A program made the translations under genes and the position numbers. From DASZHJ01 sp035280245 (GTDB taxonomy: Bacteria > Pseudomonadota > Alphaproteobacteria > ATCC43930 > CGMCC-115725), in assembly GCA_035280245.1 (NCBI GenBank), contig DATEGF010000072.1, positions 1 to 33,394 of the forward strand: a stretch of 33,394 bases of DNA. The letters are read 5' to 3'. How positions within the stretch are numbered: position 1 is the stretch's first letter; each line of letters begins with the position of its first letter. Shown piece by piece: positions 7,322 through 14,543 of the stretch. The notes under the pieces were generated by a model. That model did not search any database, was not told the DNA's origin, and saw only the letters and a program-made list of their open reading frames with translations.

Positions 7322-7576
7322 CTTGCGCCTCGTGGCTTGCGAATCCGGGAGCGGGCGACCGACGCCAGGACCGACTGCACGCTCGGCCGCGTCACGGCCG
7401 CGGATTTCCCGCGCGTCTACTTCGCCGACCCATTGCCGGGCTATCGCTCATTTGCCTGATCATCGATCGCCTCACGCGCGAGGTCGAGGCACAGCGGCTC
7501 GAGGCGGCCGTGGCGTAGCAACACCGCAACCGCCGGTACGGTTGTCGGCCGCCGCATTTGCCGCTATCCACAGGGC
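7322..7576. other. Intergenic gap with possible eroded coding remnants
   Basis: This 255-nt stretch has no intact gene. Two short protein-like fragments sit in different frames on the plus strand: one ending VTAADFPRVYFADPLPGY at about 7400-7459, and one ending REVEAQRLEAAVA at 7518. They could be remains of a frameshifted gene, but neither is recognised. A 6-bp inverted repeat, CAACCG (7527-7532) and CGGTTG (7539-7544), precedes the carbonic anhydrase start. I see no terminator with a T run. Confidence 0.35.
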
Positions 7577-8170
7577 ATGCTCGATGCTCTCAAAGCGAAC
7601 AACCGCGCGTGGGCTGCGCGCATGGTCTCGGCCGACGCGGATTACTTCCGGCGGCTCGAGCGCCAGCAGGCGCCGGAATATCTCTGGATCGGCTGCAGCG
7701 ACAGTCGCGTCCCCGCGACGCAGATCGTGGATCTCGACCCCGGCCAGATCTTCGTGCACCGGAATGTCGCGAACCTGACGCCGCCGCAGGACGCCAACTA
7801 CCTCTCGGTGCTCCAGTTCGCCGTCGACATCCTGCGGGTGAAGCACATCCTGGTGGTCGGGCACTACGGCTGCGGCGGTGTCGCCGCGGCGGTGGATGGC
7901 GAGCGTCGCGGCCTGGTCGATCACTGGCTGCATCCCATCCGCGAGGTCCGCGACGCCCATCGCGAGGCCCTCGACGCGATCCCGGATCCGCAGGCCCGCC
8001 TCGACCGGCTCTGCGAGCTCAGCGTCATGCGCCAAGTGCGGAATGTCGCGACGGATGTCTTCGTGCAGGACGCGTGGGCCCGCGGACAGAAGCTCCAGGT
8101 CCACGGCTGGATCTATTCGCTGGCGACCGGCCTCATCACCGACCTCAACGTGACGGTCGGCGCATTGTAG
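7577..8170 (+). CDS. can: Beta-class carbonic anhydrase
   Basis: This zinc enzyme interconverts CO2 and bicarbonate, supplying bicarbonate to carboxylases and fatty-acid synthesis. The 197-residue product has the usual beta-class length. Zinc ligands and the catalytic dyad are visible: C40-S-D42-S-R44 in LWIGCSDSRVPATQI, and H96-x2-C99 in VVGHYGCGGVAAA. The N-terminus LKANNRAWA is also typical. The C-terminus has the usual QVHGWIYSLATGLI. It converges on the DmpA-type peptidase gene with an 18-nt gap. No operon partner is obvious. Confidence 0.95.
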   Translation: MLDALKANNRAWAARMVSADADYFRRLERQQAPEYLWIGCSDSRVPATQIVDLDPGQIFVHRNVANLTPPQDANYLSVLQFAVDILRVKHILVVGHYGCGGVAAAVDGERRGLVDHWLHPIREVRDAHREALDAIPDPQARLDRLCELSVMRQVRNVATDVFVQDAWARGQKLQVHGWIYSLATGLITDLNVTVGAL

Positions 8171-8188
8171 GACGTACGCGGTCCGGCG

Positions 8189-9265
8189 CTATTGAAGCCG
8201 CCGCTGCGCCCGCATCACCTCCTGCAGACGATCGAGCGGGATCGCGTGGGCCGTGGCGCGGAACCCAACGACAGTCTCGGCCTTGCAGAGCGCGTTGAGG
8301 ATCGCTTCCTCGGTCGCCTCGGCGGCCGCGCCGAAGAGTGTGGTCATGGTGTCCGGCGAGACCATGGTGACGGCCGAGGTCGGTGCCGTGGGATCGATGC
8401 GGTTCGCGGTGCTGAAGGCCATGAAGATGTCGCCGCTGCTGTTGGCGCCGAGGCCGCCGACCCAGGCGAGGCCGGTCGTGGCGCGGCGTGCGAGGCGCTG
8501 ACACTGGATCGGCAGCAGCGGCGCATCCGTCCCGAGCACCACGATGATCGAGCCGGTGTCGCTCGACTTCCGCCGTGGCGAGGGCACTTCCGCAATCCCG
8601 ATCGCCTCACCCACGGGCACGCCGTCGACCCTGAGGAACTCTCGCTGGCCGTAATTCGCCTGGGCGAGCGCGCCCACAGTGTAGCGCGCGCCACCCGCCT
8701 CGACCACGCGCGAGGCCGTGCCGGTCCCGCCCTTGAACTCGTGGCAGACCATGCCGGTACCACCGCCGACGTTGCCCTCGGCGATGGCGCCACCCGATGC
8801 GCTTCGCAGCGCCGAGAACACGTGATCGAGCGTGATCGGGAGCCGCTCGCTGTCGCTGAGCGTGCCGTCATAGGTCTCGGCGGCGACCGGCAACAGCCAG
8901 GGCGCATCGCCGCCGTGGCGCACGATGTAGGCGCCGATGGCGTCGCGCACGAGACCCACGCTGTGGGTGTTGGTGATGCCGATCGGCGTCGTGAGCATTC
9001 CTTGCTCGGCGATCCAGTGCGACCCCGTCATCTCGCCATTGCCGTTGAAGGAGAAGATGCCAGCGAACACCGGCCGCGCGAGGATATCGCGGCCGCCCGG
9101 CCAGATCGCGGTCACGCCGGTACGCAGGACCGCAGGCTTGTCCTCGACGAGGGTGGTGTAGCCGACCTCGACGCCGGCGATGTCGGTGATGGCATTGAGC
9201 GGGCCCGGCTCCAGCCGGCCCACCCGAATGCCCAGCTCACGCAAGCGCCCCCGCGTCCCCGCCAT
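8189..9265 (-). CDS. DmpA/BapA-type beta-aminopeptidase (peptidase family S58)
   Basis: DmpA-family Ntn hydrolases cleave themselves into two chains, freeing an N-terminal nucleophile, and act as aminopeptidases on D-amino-acid or beta-amino-acid peptides. The 358-residue product keeps the family landmarks: LNAITDIAGVEVGY, GVTAIWP, GNVGGGTGMVCHEFKGGTGTASR, and the cleavage region GLGANSSGDIFMAFSTAN. The nucleophile should be S277 (before G278-D279); the residue before it is Ser rather than the usual Gly. No signal peptide is evident, suggesting a cytoplasmic enzyme. It lies 75 nt downstream of ldtR on the same strand. Natural substrate is unknown. Confidence 0.93.
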   Translation of the reverse strand: MAGTRGRLRELGIRVGRLEPGPLNAITDIAGVEVGYTTLVEDKPAVLRTGVTAIWPGGRDILARPVFAGIFSFNGNGEMTGSHWIAEQGMLTTPIGITNTHSVGLVRDAIGAYIVRHGGDAPWLLPVAAETYDGTLSDSERLPITLDHVFSALRSASGGAIAEGNVGGGTGMVCHEFKGGTGTASRVVEAGGARYTVGALAQANYGQREFLRVDGVPVGEAIGIAEVPSPRRKSSDTGSIIVVLGTDAPLLPIQCQRLARRATTGLAWVGGLGANSSGDIFMAFSTANRIDPTAPTSAVTMVSPDTMTTLFGAAAEATEEAILNALCKAETVVGFRATAHAIPLDRLQEVMRAQRRLQ

Positions 9266-9340
9266 GGACGCGAGCCTAGCACGCGCGAGCGCGCGCGCTG
9301 AAGTGCCGGATCAAGATTTGGAAGAGTACGGAGAGCCGGA

Positions 9341-9823
9341 TCAGGCCGCGGGCGAGATCATCTGCAGCGCGCGCGGGCCGAGCTCGACGAGCTGGGTCCA
9401 GAAGCGGTCGAGCCGCCGGAGCGTGCCGTGTACCGCGACGAGGTCCTCGTTCTTGAGCGGACCCTTCGAGAGCGCGCCGACGTGGCGCTGATGCATCGCG
9501 GTGATCTTGTTGCGGAGCTCCTGGCCCTTGTCGGTCAGGCGCACGCGCACCGAGCGGCGATCGTGGAGCGAGCGCTCCTGCATGATGTAGCCGGCCTCGA
9601 CCATCTTCTTCACGTTGTAGGAGACGTTCGAGCCGAGATAGCAACCACGCAGCGTCAACTCGCCGACCGTCATCTCGAGGTCGCCGATGTTGAACAGGAT
9701 CATCGCCTGCACGTTATTGATGTCGTGGACGCCTTGGCTATCGAGCTCGAGCTTGACCACCTCCAGAAACTGGCGGTGCAAGCGCTCGACCAGCGCGATC
9801 ACATCGAGATAGGCGGCGTCCAT
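9341..9823 (-). CDS. ldtR: MarR-family regulator LdtR
   Basis: LdtR is an alphaproteobacterial winged-helix regulator tied to control of an L,D-transpeptidase gene and envelope stress tolerance. The 160-residue product matches the family core closely: FLEVVKLELDSQGVHDINNV, ILFNIGDLEMTVGELTLRGC and YLGSNVSYNVKKMVEAGY form the recognition region, and the wing is SLHDRRSVRVRLTDKG. The ATG at 9823 is chosen because GAGGG precedes it and the family begins here; the frame is open upstream but that part does not look conserved. No L,D-transpeptidase gene is in the window. The target here could include itself, since an AT-rich, structured region lies upstream. Confidence 0.88.
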   Translation of the reverse strand: MDAAYLDVIALVERLHRQFLEVVKLELDSQGVHDINNVQAMILFNIGDLEMTVGELTLRGCYLGSNVSYNVKKMVEAGYIMQERSLHDRRSVRVRLTDKGQELRNKITAMHQRHVGALSKGPLKNEDLVAVHGTLRRLDRFWTQLVELGPRALQMISPAA

Positions 9824-9873
9824 GGGACCCTCGAAATTTGCAGTCAAGGAGGCGAATGCTACAGGTTTATTGG

Positions 9874-9887
9874 TTAACGTTTCGTAA
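9874..9887. promoter_or_regulatory. Near-palindromic AT-rich site upstream of ldtR
   Basis: TTAACGTTTCGTAA reads as an imperfect dyad (TTAACG against CGTAA, one base missing in the right arm), 51-64 nt upstream of the ldtR start. It could be an autoregulatory site or part of the promoter. The sequence is seen; the role is inferred. Confidence 0.3.
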
Positions 9888-9905
9888 GCAAAATGCATTT
9901 CCGCG

Positions 9906-9964
9906 AAAACCCCGAAACCCAAGGAAAGCATTGGGGTTTCTGCGGGTTGTGGCACGCACAACCC
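9906..9964 (-). repeat. Tandem inverted repeats between ugd-like gene and ldtR
   Basis: Two hairpins lie side by side. One is a perfect 8-bp stem, GGGTTGTG (9944-9951) and CACAACCC (9957-9964), with a 5-nt loop. The other pairs GAAACCCAA (9914-9922) with TTGGGGTTTC (9931-9940), with one bulged G. The block AAAACCCC (9906-9913) can compete for the same GGGGTTT. No T run follows, so this is not a standard intrinsic terminator. Confidence 0.45.
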
Positions 9965-10001
9965 ACGGCTTTCAATGCTGTAGCCACTGTACGCCTCCGT
10001 G

Positions 10002-11357
10002 TCAAAAATAGGGCCTCCCGTCCGCTCTCGGGTGGGCGCCAATACGGATCACATGGACGGCTTCGGGGACCGGAAGGCCTCCGAGCATGCCCCAGCAATC
10101 CACCACCGACCTTGGCTCGGCGCCTCGATAGTTAAGGACTGCATCCATATAGCTCGGGTCTCGATTGAGCAGCACCACGACGGGTGCCGAGGCCACACAT
10201 GTTGCTGCGTGGTTGGCGAATTCGATGGCTGCACCAAGCTCGATACCCACGCTCGCGGGCACCAGTGCATCATGTCCAATAACCCGCACGTCGGCTTTTA
10301 CCAGACGCTTGACCAGCTCCGCACCGATCGAGCCGACGACAATGGGCGTTCCCTCCTTGAACGAGAGCCCGAGAATCCCCACCCGCCGAGCCGGTGCCCG
10401 CGCGACGCAATCGAGCACGGCCTCCGTCAGCAGTATCGTCTGCCCCTCATTGATTCGCTCGACGGCGCTCAGTAGCTCGCCCGCACTGCCGAGCCCCTCG
10501 GAGAAGCGGCGGAACGCCAGTGTATCGCGCGGCAGACACGGCCCACCGTAGCCCTTGCCTGCCCGCAGATATTTGTCTCCGACACGCCGGTCGGCGCCGA
10601 TCGCGGCCGTGATCTTATCGATCTCCGCCCCGGGTAGCTGGGCGCTGATCTGCGAGAGCAGGTTTGCATAGCTGATCTTGAGCGCGAGATATGCATTCAG
10701 CGCGAGCTTGGCGATTTCCGCGCTGATGATGGACATCCGATGGATGGGCGGGTTATTCCGCGTGAGCTTTCGCTGAATGCGCTCGACCTCATCTCCCGCA
10801 CTGGCATGCGATTCCCCGATTAGGACAAAATCGGGACGCTGGAAGCCGTCGAGCGTCGCGCCCAGCGCGACCAGCTCAGGGTTGTAGGAAACGTCGACTG
10901 CATCGCCGACCGGCACCCCGAGAGTCCGCTCGACAAGTGGCACGATCTCCCGGTCAATGGTGCCGGGCTGGGTGGTCGTTCCGATCACCAGCACGTGGCG
11001 CTCGCTACGTTTAATCGCGAGCGCCCGGGACAACGATTGGAGGGCATTAACCAGCGGCTCGGAGCACAGGCGGCCGTCCTCGCGGCCCGGCGACGGCACC
11101 AGTACGAATGTCACGTCACCGTGCTCGACCGCAGCCTCCGTGCTGCTCGTAATCCTGAGGCTCTCGCCGACGGTTACTCTCAGCGCTTCACTCAGGCCGG
11201 GCTCCCCAACGGGGGCAATGCCTGCCTGCACCATCTCGATCACGTGTTGGTCGGCATCGATCCCTAAGACGTCAAAACCGCGAAGTGCAAGGCTCGCGGC
11301 CAGACTCAAACCCAGCTTGCCCAACCCGACCACCGAGACCCGATCGGTCGCGGTCAT
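10002..11357 (-). CDS. UDP-glucose/GDP-mannose dehydrogenase family protein
   Basis: These enzymes oxidise a nucleotide sugar twice with NAD to the uronic acid form, feeding capsule or exopolysaccharide synthesis. The 451-residue product starts MTATDRVSVVGLGKLG, a Rossmann GxGxxG site. The middle domain has EIAKLALNAYLALKISYAN with K217 and N221. The active-site cysteine is C274 in AGKGYGGPCLPRD. The C-terminal domain keeps GILGLSFKEGTPIVVGS; family members usually have a K-x-x-T-D-D-x-R-x-S version, so this is somewhat divergent. Its ATG overlaps the glycosyltransferase stop by 4 nt (ATGA), indicating translational coupling. Which sugar it oxidises cannot be read. Sampled lines look less GC-rich than flanking genes. 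Confidence 0.9.
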   Translation of the reverse strand: MTATDRVSVVGLGKLGLSLAASLALRGFDVLGIDADQHVIEMVQAGIAPVGEPGLSEALRVTVGESLRITSSTEAAVEHGDVTFVLVPSPGREDGRLCSEPLVNALQSLSRALAIKRSERHVLVIGTTTQPGTIDREIVPLVERTLGVPVGDAVDVSYNPELVALGATLDGFQRPDFVLIGESHASAGDEVERIQRKLTRNNPPIHRMSIISAEIAKLALNAYLALKISYANLLSQISAQLPGAEIDKITAAIGADRRVGDKYLRAGKGYGGPCLPRDTLAFRRFSEGLGSAGELLSAVERINEGQTILLTEAVLDCVARAPARRVGILGLSFKEGTPIVVGSIGAELVKRLVKADVRVIGHDALVPASVGIELGAAIEFANHAATCVASAPVVVLLNRDPSYMDAVLNYRGAEPRSVVDCWGMLGGLPVPEAVHVIRIGAHPRADGRPYF

Positions 11358-12556
11358 TCTGCGCCTGCACCCGAGGAGAGCCGATCGATCGCGTCTACAT
11401 AGGCCGCCGCGCCATGTTCCGCGCGAAGCACATCCGCGTATTGCCCGGCTTTCACACGGAGCTCCGCTATCCGGCAGTGCGCGTCGAGGACTGCTGCCGC
11501 AATTGAATCTGGCGAAAACGCTGCGAACGCGACGCCATGTCCGTGCGCCTTCACACGCTCGGCCATCCAAGTGCCCGCCGGCACTACGACGGGCGTACCG
11601 GACAGACAGGCTTGCCAGTAGACGCCGGAACTCTGAGTCCGATAACGAGCGGGGTCGAGGGGTAGCAGGATCAAGCCAGCCTCGCGCATTGCGGCCAGAT
11701 ATGCATCCTCGTCCATCGTGCCGGAATGCGTCGACACACGGCCGTCGGTGCCGAGCTGCGGAACGTTGTCGCGAGGGGGCTCAGAGCCTGGGTTGACCTG
11801 GACGAAAAACCGCAAGTTTGCATTGGCCGTCAGGCAGCTCGAAATGATGCCCGGAAGCAGCTCGAACCCTCGCTCTGAACGCCCACCGCCCAGGTAGGAG
11901 ACGAGTAGTCCATCCCCGTGCTCGCGGTTCACCGCGGACGATGTTGCGGCTGCTGGCCGGTTTAGATAGTAGGGGAGCGGGGTCGGCTTAATTCCAAGAA
12001 TGGCTTCGTACTGCCGGGCGATTTCCTCAGTCTGCGTACAGAGCAAGAGGTGCCGCCGCGATTCCCGCGGGAGATTCGACCAGACGGATTGATAGTACCA
12101 TGGTCCCCGGCCGGGCATGGCGCCAGGCCAGCACTTCCACTCGGGCGGGAACATCAGGACCAGGACCGCCTTCGGCCTGCTTGAGGGCGCAAACGCCGCA
12201 ATCCAGCGGCTAATCGCCAGAAATTGGTTGTAGGTAACATTAGGGAACAGCACAGTCGCACCGGAGAATTGTGGTCCCTCCAGCCGAGCGAGGTCCTCCA
12301 GCACGAGCCAATTTTGCACCACGAACGTTTCCAGTTCGAGCCAGTGCGGATCATTCGACACCGGGTAATACATATTCGGGCGAAACAGTGGAACGATCCC
12401 CATGTCCGCGAGGTCAGGCGCAAGTGGTTGGCGGCCGTAGAGCGTCACATCGATCTGACGACGCCGGAGTTCGCTCGAGATCGCTTGCGCACCCCAATAG
12501 TGATGACCGTCAGCTCGCGATAATCCGAAATCCATGATGTGCCAGCGTTGGGTCAT
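11354..12556 (-). CDS. Glycosyltransferase, probably GT-B fold
   Basis: A 400-residue protein that looks like a GT4-type glycosyltransferase, transferring sugar from a nucleotide donor to a glycan or small acceptor. The C-terminal half has the expected donor-domain features: LVSYLGGGRSERGFELLP, then DEDAYLAAMREAGLILLPLD, YRTQSSGVYWQACLSGTPVV and VPAGTWMAERV. The N-terminal domain (FGLSRADGHHYWGAQAISSEL) resembles acceptor domains. No signal peptide or membrane segment is evident. Its ATG overlaps the stop of the 3-hydroxyisobutyrate dehydrogenase gene by 4 nt, and its own stop overlaps the next ATG by 4 nt. It therefore forms a coupled pair with the nucleotide-sugar dehydrogenase. Acceptor unknown. 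Confidence 0.82.
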   Translation of the reverse strand: MTQRWHIMDFGLSRADGHHYWGAQAISSELRRRQIDVTLYGRQPLAPDLADMGIVPLFRPNMYYPVSNDPHWLELETFVVQNWLVLEDLARLEGPQFSGATVLFPNVTYNQFLAISRWIAAFAPSSRPKAVLVLMFPPEWKCWPGAMPGRGPWYYQSVWSNLPRESRRHLLLCTQTEEIARQYEAILGIKPTPLPYYLNRPAAATSSAVNREHGDGLLVSYLGGGRSERGFELLPGIISSCLTANANLRFFVQVNPGSEPPRDNVPQLGTDGRVSTHSGTMDEDAYLAAMREAGLILLPLDPARYRTQSSGVYWQACLSGTPVVVPAGTWMAERVKAHGHGVAFAAFSPDSIAAAVLDAHCRIAELRVKAGQYADVLRAEHGAAAYVDAIDRLSSGAGAE

Positions 12557-13458
12557 GGATTCAGGTGAGAGCGCGCGCCCTTAAGAAAGCGGAACATCAC
12601 GGAGAAATCCCTCGGCCCGAGCCCCGCGGCTGCCAGCAACTGGTAGAGCGCCGCCGCCTCGGCACCGAGCGGCGTCACAGCGCCCGCAGCCTGCGCCGCC
12701 TGCTGTGCGAGCTTCAGATCCTTCAGCATCATGTCGGCGGTGAAGCCCGCCTGGTAGTCGCGGTTCGAGGGCGCAGCCGGCACCGGGCCGGGCACCGGAC
12801 AGTAGCTGGTCATCGCCCAGCTCTGACCCGACGACTTCGAGCTGATGTCGAAGAGCTTCTGGATATCGAGGCCGAGCTTCTCCGCGAGTTGGAAGCCCTC
12901 GCAGACGCCGATCATCGCGACCGCGAGCATCATGTTGTTGCAGATCTTCGCGGCCTGGCCATTACCCGCGGGGCCCGCGTGGACGATGGTCTTGCCCATC
13001 TTGTCGAGGATGGGTTTCGCGCGCTCGAACGCGACGTCGCTGCCGCCCACCATGAAGGTGAGCGTCGCGCCGGCCGCGCCCGCGACGCCACCCGACACAG
13101 GCGCATCCACCATCTCGAAGCCTTTCTCGCCCGCTGCCTTGGCGACGAAGCGCGCGCTCTCGACATCGATGGTGGAGCTGTCGATCAGCAGCGCGCCGGC
13201 CTTCGCGCCCGCGAGAAGGCCGCCCTCGCCTGTGTAGGCCTGACGCACATGGGGTCCCGCCGGCAGCATCGTGACGACGACCTCAGCGTCCGCCACTGCT
13301 GCCGCCGCACTTTTCGCGGCCTTGCCGCCGGCCTTCACGAAGCCGTCGAGCGCCGCCGGCACCAGGTCGAAGCCCGCGACCGCGTGCCCCGCCTTGACCA
13401 GGTTAACCGACATGGGACCACCCATGTTGCCAAGGCCAATGAAGGCGATCTTCGTCAT
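12553..13458 (-). CDS. mmsB: 3-hydroxyisobutyrate dehydrogenase
   Basis: MmsB oxidises 3-hydroxyisobutyrate to methylmalonate semialdehyde with NAD in valine breakdown. The 301-residue product has the family layout: N-terminal Rossmann site IAFIGLGNMGGPMSVNL, substrate loop VDAPVSGGVAGA, and the catalytic lysine K171 in GNGQAAKICNNMMLA. The C-terminus has the typical DMMLKDLKLAQQAA and GLGPRDFSVMFRFL. It lies 11 nt after the 3-hydroxyisobutyryl-CoA hydrolase gene. The context, hydrolase upstream and an isobutyryl-CoA-type dehydrogenase above that, strongly supports the valine role over other beta-hydroxyacid dehydrogenases. The next pathway gene, methylmalonate-semialdehyde dehydrogenase, is not here. 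Confidence 0.93.
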   Translation of the reverse strand: MTKIAFIGLGNMGGPMSVNLVKAGHAVAGFDLVPAALDGFVKAGGKAAKSAAAAVADAEVVVTMLPAGPHVRQAYTGEGGLLAGAKAGALLIDSSTIDVESARFVAKAAGEKGFEMVDAPVSGGVAGAAGATLTFMVGGSDVAFERAKPILDKMGKTIVHAGPAGNGQAAKICNNMMLAVAMIGVCEGFQLAEKLGLDIQKLFDISSKSSGQSWAMTSYCPVPGPVPAAPSNRDYQAGFTADMMLKDLKLAQQAAQAAGAVTPLGAEAAALYQLLAAAGLGPRDFSVMFRFLKGARSHLNP

Positions 13459-13469
13459 GGAGCCCTCCG

Positions 13470-14543
13470 TCAGTCGAATGTGAGCTCGCGCTCGCCGAGG
13501 CTCTCGAAGTAGCGCGCGACATCCGCCTCGGAAACATCGGCGACCGTGGCGTGCTCCCAGCGCGGCTTCTGATCCTTGTCGACCAGCACCGCGCGGATGC
13601 CCTCGAAGAAATCGTGGCCGGCCATCACGTGCTGGGTCATGCGGTATTCCAGCGCCAAAGCCTGCTCGATGTCCACGCCGGCCTCGCCGAGCCTCATCTG
13701 ATGGAATGTGATCTTGAGGCTGATCGGCGAGACGCGCTCGATGGTGGCGCGGGTCTCACGGGCCCAGTCGCTATCCTCCCGGGCGAGCGCATCGAGGATC
13801 GCCTCGACGCTCCCGCCGGCGAAGCAGCGGTCGATCTCGGTTCGCCTGGCGCGGAGCGGCGGCTCGCCGGGGTCCTCGTGGAAGCTCGAGAGTACCGTAT
13901 TGACCTGTGCCCGCTCCGCGCCCCAGTCGATCGCCGCCAGCGCGTCGGTGAGCTCCGCAAGCCGCTCATGGCGTGCGTGATGGGTGGCGAAGCCCACGTA
14001 GAGCATGTCCGCGGCCTTGATGCGCGCACCCGTGAGCGCGAGGTAAAGCCCAATCCGGCCCGGACAGCGATTGAGATAGCGCGTGGCGCCGACATCGGGG
14101 AACAGCCCGATATGCACTTCCGGCATCGCGGAGACGCTGCGCTCAGTGGTGACGCGATGGGATCCGTTCACCGACACGCCAAGCCCGCCTCCCATGGCGA
14201 TGCCGTCCATCAGCGCCACGTAAGGCTTGGGGAAACGATGGATGCGCTCGACGAGGCGGTACTCCTCACGAAAGAAATCCGCCTTGTAGTCGCCGGCCGC
14301 ACCATTGGGATGCGCGCGGGCGTCGTAGATCGCGCGGACGTCACCGCCCGCGCAGAACGCGCGGTCGCCGGCGCCGCGCACGAGGATTCCGCGTACCGAG
14401 GAATCCCTGCCCCATTCCAGGAGCTTCGGATCCATGACGCGATACATCGCAAGGCTGAGCGTGTTGAGCGCCTTCGGCCGGTTGAGAGTGACGATGCCGA
14501 GCGCGCCGCGGCGCTCGAGCAATATCTCGTCGGCGGCACTCAT
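13470..14543 (-). CDS. 3-hydroxyisobutyryl-CoA hydrolase (enoyl-CoA hydratase/isomerase family)
   Basis: This crotonase-fold enzyme hydrolyses 3-hydroxyisobutyryl-CoA to free 3-hydroxyisobutyrate and CoA in valine catabolism. The start MSAADEILLERRGALGIV gives 357 residues, the hydrolase length rather than the shorter enoyl-CoA hydratase length. Landmarks are FCAGGDVRAIYD, the oxyanion-hole loop MDGIAMGGGLGVSV, and AMPEVHIGLFPDVGATRYL with the catalytic Glu of PEVHIG. The C-terminal extension, DFFEGIRAVLVDKDQKPRW, is characteristic. The start codon overlaps the stop of the upstream acyl-CoA dehydrogenase by 4 nt (ATGA). Next gene mmsB follows after 11 nt. A longer upstream frame is out of keeping with family N-termini. 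Confidence 0.93.
   Translation of the reverse strand: MSAADEILLERRGALGIVTLNRPKALNTLSLAMYRVMDPKLLEWGRDSSVRGILVRGAGDRAFCAGGDVRAIYDARAHPNGAAGDYKADFFREEYRLVERIHRFPKPYVALMDGIAMGGGLGVSVNGSHRVTTERSVSAMPEVHIGLFPDVGATRYLNRCPGRIGLYLALTGARIKAADMLYVGFATHHARHERLAELTDALAAIDWGAERAQVNTVLSSFHEDPGEPPLRARRTEIDRCFAGGSVEAILDALAREDSDWARETRATIERVSPISLKITFHQMRLGEAGVDIEQALALEYRMTQHVMAGHDFFEGIRAVLVDKDQKPRWEHATVADVSEADVARYFESLGERELTFD

Noticed and set aside
9824..10042. N-terminal extension of ldtR upstream of MDAAYL
   Set aside because: The extension overlaps structured regulatory sequence and the end of the sugar-dehydrogenase gene, and does not match the family; the ATG at 9823 has a good ribosome binding site.
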